A stretch of 64,000 nt of DNA, taken from positions 5,699,001-5,763,000 of the forward strand of contig NZ_CP041191.1 in the NCBI RefSeq assembly GCF_006517275.1, read 5' to 3'. The DNA comes from Labrenzia sp. PHM005 (lineage in GTDB: Bacteria > Pseudomonadota > Alphaproteobacteria > Rhizobiales > Stappiaceae). Positions 25,389 to 33,313 of this stretch are shown in pieces. Numbering within the stretch: position 1 is the stretch's first letter; each line of letters begins with the position of its first letter. The notes under the pieces are model-generated. The model was not told the DNA's origin. It searched no databases and saw only the letters and a program-made list of their open reading frames with translations. The position numbers and the translations under genes are program-made.

Positions 25389-25746
25389 CAGGTTGCTGGC
25401 CTGCGGCACACCAGCTTCAGGCCAGCTTCATCAAGTATCTTCGATGCATAGTGGCAGGCGTATCTGTCCAGCCACCTCAATGTGTAGCGTTGTGTACCTG
25501 AGTTTCATCTCTCCTCCCTCCCTTGAAGCCGCAATTCGCGGCTTTCTTTTTGCCCTATTGATTTCTCCGCACAGGCCACCTACATGTGTCGCTGGTTTGA
25601 AGGGACCTGCCGTCCGCGGGCGTAAGCCTTGGTGAACTCCTTTGTCGACCTAAACAGGCTGACTTTATCGTTCCTGACTGAGATATGCAGGCCGATGGTA
25701 ATGCGGACCCCATGAGACATGCCTGCCTTTCTTGGAAAGGTACACG
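25389..25746. other. Noncoding gap after dnaA
   Basis: About 360 bases with no recognisable gene. It contains the terminator at 25526-25551 and, at its end, the GGAAAGG ribosome-binding site of the next gene (25734-25740). A Met/Cys-poor open frame in the first half shows no motif. Confidence 0.5.
25526..25551 (+). terminator. Rho-independent terminator downstream of dnaA
   Basis: AAGCCGC (25526-25532), loop AATTC, GCGGCTT (25538-25544), then TCTTTTT. It lies about 140 bases after the dnaA stop. Confidence 0.8.
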
Positions 25747-26181
25747 ATGACTTTACCGACACTTACTGACCTTAAAGCCCAGGCCAAACGGTTGCGGCTT
25801 GCAATTACCAAATCCAGTGACACAGCTGTCAGCCACAGCAAGTCATTGGAGCTGATCGCCAAGCAATACGGCTACCGCGACTGGAACACTCTGCATGCGG
25901 CTGCGCAAAACAATGGCTTCCGGCCCTTTACCGTGGGCGACCGGGTGAACGGCCAATACCTTGGTCAAGCTTTTGAAGGCGAAATCCTTGGGTTTTCGAA
26001 AACAGGAAAATCTGGAACTTACCAGGTGACCATCCAATTCGATGCCCCGGTGGACGTGGTTACATTCGACAGTTTCTCGTCCTACCGCAGACGGGTCACC
26101 TGTACGATCCGTGAAAATGGTGTGGCGATCAATCGGACATCCGACGGACGCCCGCACTTGATCATGGATTACGCAGCTTAA
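25747..26181 (+). CDS. Glyoxalase-superfamily-related protein (Glyoxalase_8 / PF20066 type)
   Basis: This 144-residue protein starts at ATG 25747 after GGAAAGG. The N-terminal half, LKAQAKRLRLAI...SHSKSLELIAKQYGYRDWNTLHAAA, matches the small helical domain labelled Glyoxalase_8, found alone or in front of other domains in many alphaproteobacteria. The C-terminal half (about 62-140) is beta-rich with VGDRVNGQYLGQAFEGEILGF. No glyoxalase metal-binding residues are evident, so an enzymatic role is doubtful. The name follows the domain family; the real function is unknown. It stands alone between the dnaA terminator and a convergent methyltransferase gene. Confidence 0.75.
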   Translation: MTLPTLTDLKAQAKRLRLAITKSSDTAVSHSKSLELIAKQYGYRDWNTLHAAAQNNGFRPFTVGDRVNGQYLGQAFEGEILGFSKTGKSGTYQVTIQFDAPVDVVTFDSFSSYRRRVTCTIRENGVAINRTSDGRPHLIMDYAA

Positions 26182-26191
26182 ACGCCAAGAA

Positions 26192-27061
26192 TTACCGTTT
26201 CCGGGTCATCACCAGATGGCCCGGGACCGGATCACCCTCTTCCAACCGCACCGTAATTGGGTCCATCGCCAAGATGTCAAACCCAAAAAGGTCAAGTGCG
26301 GACCGGATGTAAGCCGCTCCTTGCGCAAACCGGCTTTTCGGTCCGACCATGTAATTCCGACCGTTCAAGACAGCCTCTGGCAGTGTCTCAGTTGAAAATG
26401 CCAGATGACCACCGGACGTCAGTCGTTCTGCCACGCCTTTTAGAAATGGCTCTACGGCACCGAGATAGGGAAAGACGTCCGTCGCAGCAATGAAATCCCA
26501 GGTTGGCCGGCTGCCGTCCTCTTCTTCAAAGTCTTCCAAGAACTCGACCGCCTCGCCGACATAGAGATCATCGTAGACCCCGCGGTCATACGCGAGCTCG
26601 ACAATCCGTTCAGACAGATCAACGCCGGTCAGATGATCCGCCTGATCGAAAAAAGCCATCCCGGTTAGTCCGGTTCCACACCCCAAATCCAGCAATCGGG
26701 CAAACGGCCCGACTTTCAGTTTGGCGGCAAGTTCCTGAAGCAAAAGCGGAACGCAATAGCCGAGTTCATCGACCAGAATTTCGTCAAAGACATCGGCATG
26801 CTGATCAAACAGGGTCGCGACATAGGCGTCGGGCATTTTGTCCGGCGCTTCGCCAGCTCCCATTGCGGCAAGACGGACGCTGACACCGCCTGGATCGCTC
26901 GGCTCCAATGCCAACGCCTCGCGGTACGCTGCGGCCGCCGCCTTGAGGTCTCCGGCTTTTTCCAGCGCCAGGCCCCTGTTATAGGCCTCGGCCAAAGCAT
27001 CATCTTCGATGACAGACGCCGTTGTGTCCGGGGCGGAGGTGTTGTGTTCTTCGTCGGTCAT
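26192..27061 (-). CDS. TPR-containing class I SAM methyltransferase (COG4976 type)
   Basis: This 289-residue protein combines one or two N-terminal tetratricopeptide repeats (about 25-62, EAYNRGLALEKAGDLKAAAA) with a methyltransferase domain. SAM motif I is LLDLGCGTGLTGMAF, followed by LTGVDLSERIVELA. The region FDQHADVFDEILVDELGY before it is characteristic of this group. The substrate is unknown; related proteins are called predicted TPR-repeat methyltransferases. It lies beside the yedK-like gene on the same strand with an 80-base gap. Confidence 0.87.
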   Translation of the reverse strand: MTDEEHNTSAPDTTASVIEDDALAEAYNRGLALEKAGDLKAAAAAYREALALEPSDPGGVSVRLAAMGAGEAPDKMPDAYVATLFDQHADVFDEILVDELGYCVPLLLQELAAKLKVGPFARLLDLGCGTGLTGMAFFDQADHLTGVDLSERIVELAYDRGVYDDLYVGEAVEFLEDFEEEDGSRPTWDFIAATDVFPYLGAVEPFLKGVAERLTSGGHLAFSTETLPEAVLNGRNYMVGPKSRFAQGAAYIRSALDLFGFDILAMDPITVRLEEGDPVPGHLVMTRKR

Positions 27062-27140
27062 TGAGATCCAGCTGCCAATTGATGGCCTCTCCTATCGCGC
27101 CAAAGCCGAATTTGCACGGTAATTCCAACCGAGGCCGCCC

Positions 27141-27896
27141 TCAAAACAGGTCCAACTGACCGCCACCACCAGCGGCCGCCTTTTCATGCGCTTCTTTCTT
27201 CTTCGTCACAGTCGGCGCTTCTCCGGCATCCATGGGAACCGGGATTTGCAATTCTGCATCGTCATTGGACACTTTGTTGACGCGCGAAGACACTGGCACT
27301 GCGGTTAGATAGTCGTCTTCGATCGGTAACATCAGCTGTTTCACATCACGGACCGGCACATTGCCCGTATCCAACCACATCTCAAAAGCCTCGGGTTTCA
27401 AAATCACTGGCATTCGATGGTGGATTTCGGACATCATCCGGTTTGACTGCGTGGTCAGCATCGCACCGGAATCCATATCGCCGCCATCCGGATCTGACCA
27501 GGTTTCCCAGAGCCCCGCAAACGCCATCACTCCGCCATCGGCCGGTTTGATGTAAAATGGCTGTTTTCCCTCCGGTGTCCGGCGCCACTCGTAAAATCCG
27601 GAAGCCGGGATCAGGCAGCGATGGTGTTTCATTGCCGTGCGGAAGGAGGGTTTCGCGGCTGCGGTTTCCGACCGGGCGTTGATGAGCAACGTAAAACTTG
27701 CCGGATCTTTCGCCCAGGAGGGGATCAAACCCCAGCGGATCAGTTGGAACCGCCGTTTACCATGGCTTTGAAGCACCGTGGCGATTGGCTGCGTTGGGGC
27801 AATGTTGTACCGGGCCGGAAAATTCGGATGGTCGATATATCCAAAGAGTGCCCGCACATCCTCTGGAGTGGCAGTTAAGCTGTAGCGCCCACACAT
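27141..27896 (-). CDS. SOS response-associated peptidase family protein (YedK/HMCES)
   Basis: YedK/HMCES proteins form a covalent, protective crosslink to abasic sites in single-stranded DNA through Cys2. The 251-residue product begins MCGRYSLT, so Cys2 is present after Met removal. The catalytic Glu lies in GFYEWRR and the His in EIHHRMPVIL, both conserved in SRAP domains. The C-terminus is a Lys/Glu/Ala-rich tail ending in GGGGQLDLF. QLDLF resembles a beta-clamp-binding sequence (QxxLF type), which would bring it to the replication fork; that is inference. The ATG at 27896 is the only plausible start. Confidence 0.92.
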   Translation of the reverse strand: MCGRYSLTATPEDVRALFGYIDHPNFPARYNIAPTQPIATVLQSHGKRRFQLIRWGLIPSWAKDPASFTLLINARSETAAAKPSFRTAMKHHRCLIPASGFYEWRRTPEGKQPFYIKPADGGVMAFAGLWETWSDPDGGDMDSGAMLTTQSNRMMSEIHHRMPVILKPEAFEMWLDTGNVPVRDVKQLMLPIEDDYLTAVPVSSRVNKVSNDDAELQIPVPMDAGEAPTVTKKKEAHEKAAAGGGGQLDLF

Positions 27897-28013
27897 GGCA
27901 AACCCTCCTTTCCACGGTCGGATTGTGAATTGTCATGAAATGACGTGGAGTTAGGCAATTTGAAACGATAAAGAACTATCATCTGAGGAAAGTATCATAA
28001 TTGGGGGTCGGGT

Positions 28014-28526
28014 ATGGAGTGTTTGGATCCAGTTTTGGGCGCCGGTGATCTGGCCGCCGAACGGCTGGAGCAGGCCAATATCAATCCCCAAACCGGATTG
28101 GCAACCGACTATCTCAACCACTTCAATGAAGTCATGATGCTGCTTGAGATGTTACCAGCCATGCCGGATTGCGCCGAAGATGTCCTGGCATGGGAGCCGC
28201 TCGACTATGAGGGACACTTCGAGAATTCGACGTTCAAGGACAAGAAACTCGCTATTCTTGCCTATCACGCTGCCCCGGCATTTTTGCGCGAAACTCTCGA
28301 AGCACGGGTTGCGGACATAAACGAACTAGTCGCACAGATCCAATCCCAGCTGCGCGAAGCACCGGAACCCGCGCTGGTTGCCATGGAAGTTGCCGATTTT
28401 GCGACTCACCAGATCAAGCCGCTGATTTCGACGGCCAGTGGTGTTATTCATGGCCATGTTGAACCGGAAGCCGAACAACCCGAAGGCGATGCCGCTCAGG
28501 CCGAAATCGACGCCCTGTTTGCCTGA
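28014..28526 (+). CDS. Conserved alphaproteobacterial protein of unknown function
   Basis: The 170-residue product has no signal peptide or membrane segment. It contains DYLNHFNEVMMLLEMLPAMPD and a DYEGHFENSTFKDK segment that look conserved, then a long helix (about 90-130) and an acidic Glu/Pro/Ala-rich C-terminal tail ending DALFA. No domain is recognised. It precedes a Nudix hydrolase gene by 42 bases on the same strand. The frame uses the ATG at 28014; the length and codon composition match neighbouring genes. Confidence 0.65.
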   Translation: MECLDPVLGAGDLAAERLEQANINPQTGLATDYLNHFNEVMMLLEMLPAMPDCAEDVLAWEPLDYEGHFENSTFKDKKLAILAYHAAPAFLRETLEARVADINELVAQIQSQLREAPEPALVAMEVADFATHQIKPLISTASGVIHGHVEPEAEQPEGDAAQAEIDALFA

Positions 28527-28568
28527 TCTTCTTGTTCCAGGAAAGCAGCTTGGAGCCTGTCGCATCTG

Positions 28569-28988
28569 ATGTCCCGCCAATACCCGTCTGCCCCGATCAT
28601 CAGCGTGAGCGTTTTGTGCCATGCGGATGAAAAAGCGCTCCTGATCAAACGTGGCAAACCGCCCTACAAGGACCATTGGAGCCTGCCGGGCGGCAAAGTC
28701 GAGCTGGGAGAAACCCTGACTGAGGCGGCGGCCCGGGAGCTCAGGGAAGAAACCGGACTAACCGGCAACCTAAACGGGCCGGTTGATATTTTCGATTCCA
28801 TACAACGGGATGAGGCCGGCCGGGTCGAAACTCACTTCGTGCTTGCCGTATTTATGGCGGAACGGCCGGAGGGGGTCTTATCCGCCGGCGATGATGCAAC
28901 AGCTGCCGAATGGGTCCGGCTGGATCAGCTCGACAAGAGGCCATCCACACCGGGAACAGCAGCTCGGATCCGCCGTCTTCTTGATTAG
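28569..28988 (+). CDS. Nudix hydrolase
   Basis: This 139-residue hydrolase contains a full Nudix box in GGKVELGETLTEAAARELRE followed by ETGL (about 38-61), with all catalytic glutamates. The fold is otherwise minimal: strands, Nudix helix and a short C-terminal helix. The family hydrolyses a nucleoside diphosphate linked to another moiety; the substrate is unknown. The enzyme is probably cytoplasmic. It follows a conserved hypothetical gene and precedes a DUF3179 gene; a similar arrangement beside a TIGR02301 gene occurs in other Rhizobiales. Confidence 0.92.
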   Translation: MSRQYPSAPIISVSVLCHADEKALLIKRGKPPYKDHWSLPGGKVELGETLTEAAARELREETGLTGNLNGPVDIFDSIQRDEAGRVETHFVLAVFMAERPEGVLSAGDDATAAEWVRLDQLDKRPSTPGTAARIRRLLD

Positions 28989-29084
28989 GCGACTTGCCTC
29001 ACGCATGTGTGCGCTGATGTGACTTTCGAATTGAAGGGCTTGCGCGGACAATCAGCGAAAGCAAATTCTATTTGGTTGGTACCA

Positions 29085-30128
29085 ATGACTGCCGTACATG
29101 GTCATGGCGGGTTGTCTAACTCCCGGAACTTCCTCACCGCACTTGTTTTCGGCATTCTGATGGCGGTGGTTTCGACACTGCCAGTCAGTGCATCTCCGGA
29201 TCAATGGAAACGGGCGGGTTTTACCACCGACTTTTCCAAACACACCGTTCCCTTTTCCGACATCCTGTCGGGCGGCCCTCCAAAAGACGGTATTCCATCA
29301 ATCGACAAACCATATTTTCAAAAGGCCGAAGATATCGATTGGCTGGAGGATGACGAACCGGTGATCCATCTCGAGCTGGACGGGGTTGCCCGCGCTTATC
29401 CGCTGCAGATCCTGATTTGGCATGAGATCGTCAATGATGTGATTGGGGCGCGTCCGGTCTCGGTTACCTACTGCCCTTTGTGCAATTCATCGATTGTGTT
29501 TGACCGCCGGCATGATGGCGCCGTTCTGGATTTTGGCACCACAGGCCTTTTACGGAATTCAGATTTGGTGATGTATGACCGCCAGAGCGAAACCTGGTGG
29601 CAGCAGTTCACCGGTGAAGGCATTGTCGGCACCCACGCCGGCAAATCATTGAAGATGCTGCCGTCGCGGGTCGTGCCGTTCTCTAACTTCAAAAAACGGC
29701 ATCCGGACGCCAATGTCCTGGCGCGCCCAAATCCTGCTACCCGCCCTTATGGGCGCAATCCCTATGAAGGGTATGATAGCCGGTCGGCGCCTTATCCCCT
29801 TTTTCAAGGAGAGCTGCCCGAACACATCAATCCGATGGAACGAGTGGTTGTCATCAACGCGCCGGATGGCCGGTATGCTGCAACCTTGTCCCACATCCGG
29901 GAGGTGGGAAGCCTCAAACTCTCCGAGACGGCTCTTATCCGATGGAGCGGAGAACAAGCCTCTATTTTGGATGCACGCTCAACCAAGGACGGCCGGGGTA
30001 TTGGCGCTGTCGAGGCTGTTACGCTCTCAGGCGGCACAGAGCAGCCACTGGTTCATGACGTGACCTTTGCCTTTGTTGTTCATGCGTTTTATCCGGACTT
30101 GCCAATTCTTGGGGTCAATCAACCATAG
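29085..30128 (+). CDS. DUF3179 domain-containing secreted protein
   Basis: From ATG 29085 the protein is 347 residues. The frame is open upstream to 29007, but the later ATG gives a clean signal peptide (about 1-30, hydrophobic core FLTALVFGILMAVVSTL, cleavage near SASPD). The mature part has the DUF3179 signature: GVARAYPLQILIWHEIVND and VSVTYCPLCNSSIVF. A Cys-x2-Cys (YCPLCNS) may bind a metal or form a disulfide. LRNSDLVMYDRQSETWWQQF is also typical. The function of DUF3179 is unknown; a periplasmic location is supported by the signal. Confidence 0.87.
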   Translation: MTAVHGHGGLSNSRNFLTALVFGILMAVVSTLPVSASPDQWKRAGFTTDFSKHTVPFSDILSGGPPKDGIPSIDKPYFQKAEDIDWLEDDEPVIHLELDGVARAYPLQILIWHEIVNDVIGARPVSVTYCPLCNSSIVFDRRHDGAVLDFGTTGLLRNSDLVMYDRQSETWWQQFTGEGIVGTHAGKSLKMLPSRVVPFSNFKKRHPDANVLARPNPATRPYGRNPYEGYDSRSAPYPLFQGELPEHINPMERVVVINAPDGRYAATLSHIREVGSLKLSETALIRWSGEQASILDARSTKDGRGIGAVEAVTLSGGTEQPLVHDVTFAFVVHAFYPDLPILGVNQP

Positions 30129-30166
30129 CGCTTGCAGGGCACAGCGGCCCGGCGCATGATCGCCGC

Positions 30167-30580
30167 ATGATTACAAAAACACCACAATTCGGCATCTTGT
30201 CCGCCGCCGTTCTGGCGGCGTGTGTTGTTCTGTCATCTACAAATGCAGCCCCTGCGCAAGAGGCGACCGGCGTGGAAGCGCCACCCTATGAACCGCAGTT
30301 GATGCGCCTTTCCGAGATATTCGGAGCCTTGCATTACTTGCGCCCGCTGTGCGGGGAAAGTGATACACCGACCTGGCGCGACAGAATGGAAGACTTTCTG
30401 GACGCAGAAACGCGGGATGAAAACAGACGCCGCAGGTTCATTGAGCGCTTCAATCAAGGTTACCGCGGATTTTCCGTTGCGTATCAAGACTGTACTGAGG
30501 CCGCGCGTCTCGCCATGGCACAGTATTTGGACCAAGGTGAGGTCATCATCACCGACGTTACCAGCCGGTACGGCCGTTAG
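30167..30580 (+). CDS. TIGR02301 family secreted protein
   Basis: This 137-residue protein has an N-terminal signal peptide (about 1-30, ending near APAQE) and a mature part with YEPQLMRLSEIFGALHYLRPLC, an RRFIERFNQGYRGFSVAYQDC segment, and two conserved cysteines. This is the TIGR02301 family, found in Rhizobiales and relatives, of unknown function and predicted to be periplasmic. It starts 38 bases after the DUF3179 gene on the same strand, so the two may be co-transcribed. A weak stem with a T run overlaps its stop. Confidence 0.85.
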   Translation: MITKTPQFGILSAAVLAACVVLSSTNAAPAQEATGVEAPPYEPQLMRLSEIFGALHYLRPLCGESDTPTWRDRMEDFLDAETRDENRRRRFIERFNQGYRGFSVAYQDCTEAARLAMAQYLDQGEVIITDVTSRYGR

Positions 30581-30596
30581 GTCCGGCACTTTTTTC
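30564..30596 (+). terminator. Possible terminator after TIGR02301 gene
   Basis: GCCGG (30564-30568) pairs with CCGGC (30583-30587), then a T6 run begins at 30590. The stem overlaps the last codons of the gene and is short, so this is tentative. Confidence 0.4.
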
Positions 30597-30771
30597 CTAT
30601 TCGTTATCTATTCGTAAACTTTTTGCATCAAATTTGTGGGTGGCCGTTAAGTTTGTGTTCACGGTTGCTTATCAGCCCGGTTCGCCGTGCTAGGATCAGT
30701 TCAAGAGATTCGGGAAAGGAGCATGTAGGGGCCTCCCTCTTGCATGCTGGGAAAAACCGGTAAGGGAACGA

Positions 30772-31044
30772 ATGATCAACGACGATTATGCCGAAGCGGC
30801 AATGGAAGCCGAATTTGCCGAAGATGAGGATATCCGGCGCGCTGCGCTCGGGTTTATTTCGGAAGCTTGGTCTGAGGCAATTGCCAATGGTGTTGATGCC
30901 GACGCCGTTGCACATGCTGCCATGTTTACAGCGCTTGCAGACCTGGTTGCAGCCTATGGCGAAGATGCTGTTGCCAAACTGGCGGAAGGCCTGCCGGACC
31001 GCATTCAGCGCGGCGACTACACTGTGAACCGCATCCTTCAATAG
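30772..31044 (+). CDS. Small acidic conserved protein, unknown function
   Basis: This 90-residue acidic protein starts MINDDYAEAAMEAEFAEDED and is nearly all helical, with a Val/Ala-rich middle and a DRIQRGDYTVNRILQ end. No known domain, signal peptide or membrane segment is seen. It is preceded by 191 bases of noncoding DNA and followed by a strong terminator, so it forms its own transcript. AAGGGA upstream of ATG 30772 is the likely ribosome-binding site. Proteins of this kind occur across alphaproteobacteria as hypotheticals. Confidence 0.7.
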   Translation: MINDDYAEAAMEAEFAEDEDIRRAALGFISEAWSEAIANGVDADAVAHAAMFTALADLVAAYGEDAVAKLAEGLPDRIQRGDYTVNRILQ

Positions 31045-31070
31045 GACCGGCGCCAAGTTGAAGTCAGAAG

Positions 31071-31095
31071 AAGGCCGGATCATCCGGCCTTTTTG
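31071..31095 (+). terminator. Rho-independent terminator
   Basis: AAGGCCGG-ATCAT-CCGGCCTT followed by TTT. It lies 26 bases after the small acidic protein and can also act on the convergent LysE-type gene. Confidence 0.85.
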
Positions 31096-31131
31096 AGTCT
31101 TTGGTTTTCACCTCGGCTGATCAGGTGATTT

Positions 31132-31770
31132 TCAAGCCAGCAGATCAAACGCCAATTTCAGGTAAATCAGGCTGCCGAACAGCATCAATATTGCTCCGGC
31201 AATGTGATTGGCGCGATCTAACCAGGCGTCATCAATGCGCGACTTGTATCGGGTTACCAAAGCCGAGATTGTCACCCACCAGGTACAGGCTCCGGCAGCG
31301 ACACCTGCAACCATCAACAATGCTCCGATGTAATCGCCATGTGCGGGCCTGAAATGCCCCAAACCACCAAAGATCGCTATGAATGCCAGGATCGTTCCCG
31401 GGTTTGTAATGGCCATCAAAAACGCGGCCGTGGCATCTCCCAAAAATCCGTGTTCTTTGCCGTCATCACCGCCATTTAGATGCGGATGGGTATTCCAGAT
31501 CTTCAAACCGAAAATGAACAACAGAGCCCCACCGACGACCTCGATCAGGTCAATTTGGCCTTCAATGAAGCGAGTGACTGTCGAAACCCCGAAAATCGCT
31601 GCGATAGCGTAAAGCGTGTCAGCCACAACCGCACCGAGGCCGACATACACTCCATGCCGAAACCCGCTCTTAATGGCGTGCTGGATCGCCATCACGTTGA
31701 CCGGCCCGACCGGGGCGGTGGTGATGATGCCAATAAAAAAACCGATCAGCAGATATTCCAGAAACGCCAC
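31132..31770 (-). CDS. LysE/RhtB family exporter
   Basis: This 212-residue membrane protein has six hydrophobic segments and the family N-terminal motif TTAPVGPVNVMAIQHAIKSG. A hydrophilic loop (NTHPHLNGGDDGKEHG, about residues 93-109) lies between the third and fourth segments, followed by the AITNPGTILAF motif of LysE proteins. The exported amino acid or metabolite is unknown. It is more divergent from the LysE gene at 1651 than expected for a recent duplicate. It is convergent with the terminator at 31071-31095. Confidence 0.88.
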   Translation of the reverse strand: MAFLEYLLIGFFIGIITTAPVGPVNVMAIQHAIKSGFRHGVYVGLGAVVADTLYAIAAIFGVSTVTRFIEGQIDLIEVVGGALLFIFGLKIWNTHPHLNGGDDGKEHGFLGDATAAFLMAITNPGTILAFIAIFGGLGHFRPAHGDYIGALLMVAGVAAGACTWWVTISALVTRYKSRIDDAWLDRANHIAGAILMLFGSLIYLKLAFDLLA

Positions 31771-31944
31771 AGGCTATCCTTGATCTATTTATCGTCGCCC
31801 GGATTGGGAAAGTTGAAGTTCGATACCGCTGTGGCCGGAACACCACAAGCGTATGTTTCTCGTACCTTACTGTTTTCACCCTGTCATGAATTGATTATGG
31901 AAAGACGGAATATGCGATAGCGCGGATGCAGAGGAGGTCATGCA

Positions 31945-32631
31945 ATGAAATGGTCAGCCGTTGGAACTTGCATGATACTCCTATTGGCTGCTGGCAACGC
32001 TGCGGCCAAGACGGTGAATGTCGAAACCATCGAAATCTCACCGGCGCAGGACAACACCGCAGCGACGCCTGATATTTTGCCGCTGCCGGAACTGCCTGGC
32101 AGCATCGATGCCCCGCTCGAAACCGAGGCAGAAGCTTCCGATGAGCCACCGGCAGACCTTGTTGAGAAACCGCAAGTTCTCTACGACACATCCTACCTGC
32201 CAAAACCTGTTGCCCGCATGCACTCCCAGATGATGGAAACCGCCCTTTCCGGCGACATCAACCGAATGCGTATCATTTTGGAGAGCAACGAGGTCATGCC
32301 GACCTTGTCGTTTGGCGAAATCGAGGATCCGATTGATTTCTTAAAAGAAAGCTCCGGTGACGGCGAAGGTTATGAAATCCTTGCAATTTTGGCCGATACT
32401 TTGGACGCTGGTTTTGTGCATGTGGACGCTGGCACACCGCAGGAAATGTATGTCTGGCCGTATTTTGCCCGCTACCCGCTGCATCAGCTGACACCGGATG
32501 AAAAGGTCGAATTGTTCCGCATTGTGACTTCCGCCGATTTTGACGAAATGGAGCAATACGGGGCCTGGACGTTTTATCGGGTGGGCATCGGGCCGGACGG
32601 CACCTTGCATTATTTCGTTGCTGGTGACTGA
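31945..32631 (+). CDS. Secreted conserved protein of unknown function
   Basis: The product is 228 residues. GGAGG lies just before the ATG at 31945 (GAGGAGGTCATGCAATG). A signal peptide (1-22, ending near AAAKT) is followed by a Pro/Glu/Asp-rich stretch (about 35-70) and a globular part with YLPKPVARMHSQMMETALSG and YVWPYFARYPLHQLTPDEK. The C-terminal segment, YGAWTFYRVGIGPDGTLHYF, looks like a conserved motif. Homologs of this layout occur in other Rhizobiales as hypothetical periplasmic proteins. Function unknown. Its end is 9 bases from the convergent btaB stop. Confidence 0.7.
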   Translation: MKWSAVGTCMILLLAAGNAAAKTVNVETIEISPAQDNTAATPDILPLPELPGSIDAPLETEAEASDEPPADLVEKPQVLYDTSYLPKPVARMHSQMMETALSGDINRMRIILESNEVMPTLSFGEIEDPIDFLKESSGDGEGYEILAILADTLDAGFVHVDAGTPQEMYVWPYFARYPLHQLTPDEKVELFRIVTSADFDEMEQYGAWTFYRVGIGPDGTLHYFVAGD

Positions 32632-32639
32632 CGGGAACC

Positions 32640-33296
32640 TCATCCGTCTATTCGAATTTCCGCCGCCACTGCATAGCCACGGTACAAGGGCGCATACCGG
32701 CAAGAGGCTCCTGAATTCTCCGCCAGGCTTTCCAGTTCGCTTTTAAGGTCTGCGCGAGGCGTCACGTGGAATGACGCCAGCCACTTCAACAAAAGACTTT
32801 TGAACCAGCCTGGCAAGCGTTCCTGCAGACCAAAGTCGACGATGTGAATTCGCCCGCCTGGTGCCAGATAGGTTAATCCGGCGGCCAAGGCCTCCCGCCA
32901 GATCGGCATCATCGACAAGGTGTAAGAGAAAAACACCCGGTCAAACACAGAAATGCCCAAGGGGTTGATGGCATCCGGATCGGACGCATCGCCCTGGATC
33001 AAGGTAATGCGATCTTCCAGTCCCGCCTTTTCAATGTTTGTCCGGGCTGTCTGCAGCATGTGATTCGAGATATCGAGACCATAGAATTGGACTGTCGGAT
33101 AACGTTTGGCAGCGGCAATCAGATTGCGCCCGGTGCCACAGCCCAACTCCAGCACCACACCGTTATCCGGTGGTGCCAGATCTCGGATCAGAAGATCGCG
33201 ACCTAGCAGGTAGTACTTGCGCGTCAGATCATAAAAATGGCGCTGATGGCGGTAAACCGCATCCATCAGGTTCGCGGTTTCAGCTGTATCGCTCAT
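32640..33296 (-). CDS. btaB: S-adenosylmethionine:diacylglycerylhomoserine N-methyltransferase
   Basis: This 218-residue methyltransferase starts at ATG 33296 (MSDTAETANLMDAVYRHQRH), 17 bases after the btaA stop; the longer open frame upstream lies inside btaA and is not used. SAM motif I is VLELGCGTGRNLIAAA, then FYGLDISNHMLQTA. BtaB adds three methyl groups to the homoserine headgroup to complete diacylglyceryl-trimethylhomoserine (DGTS), a phosphorus-free betaine lipid. The order btaA-btaB in one transcript matches Rhodobacter and Sinorhizobium. The assignment rests on fusion-like proximity to btaA and on the methyltransferase fold. Confidence 0.88.
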   Translation of the reverse strand: MSDTAETANLMDAVYRHQRHFYDLTRKYYLLGRDLLIRDLAPPDNGVVLELGCGTGRNLIAAAKRYPTVQFYGLDISNHMLQTARTNIEKAGLEDRITLIQGDASDPDAINPLGISVFDRVFFSYTLSMMPIWREALAAGLTYLAPGGRIHIVDFGLQERLPGWFKSLLLKWLASFHVTPRADLKSELESLAENSGASCRYAPLYRGYAVAAEIRIDG

Positions 33297-33313
33297 GGCT
33301 CGCCCGAACCGCT

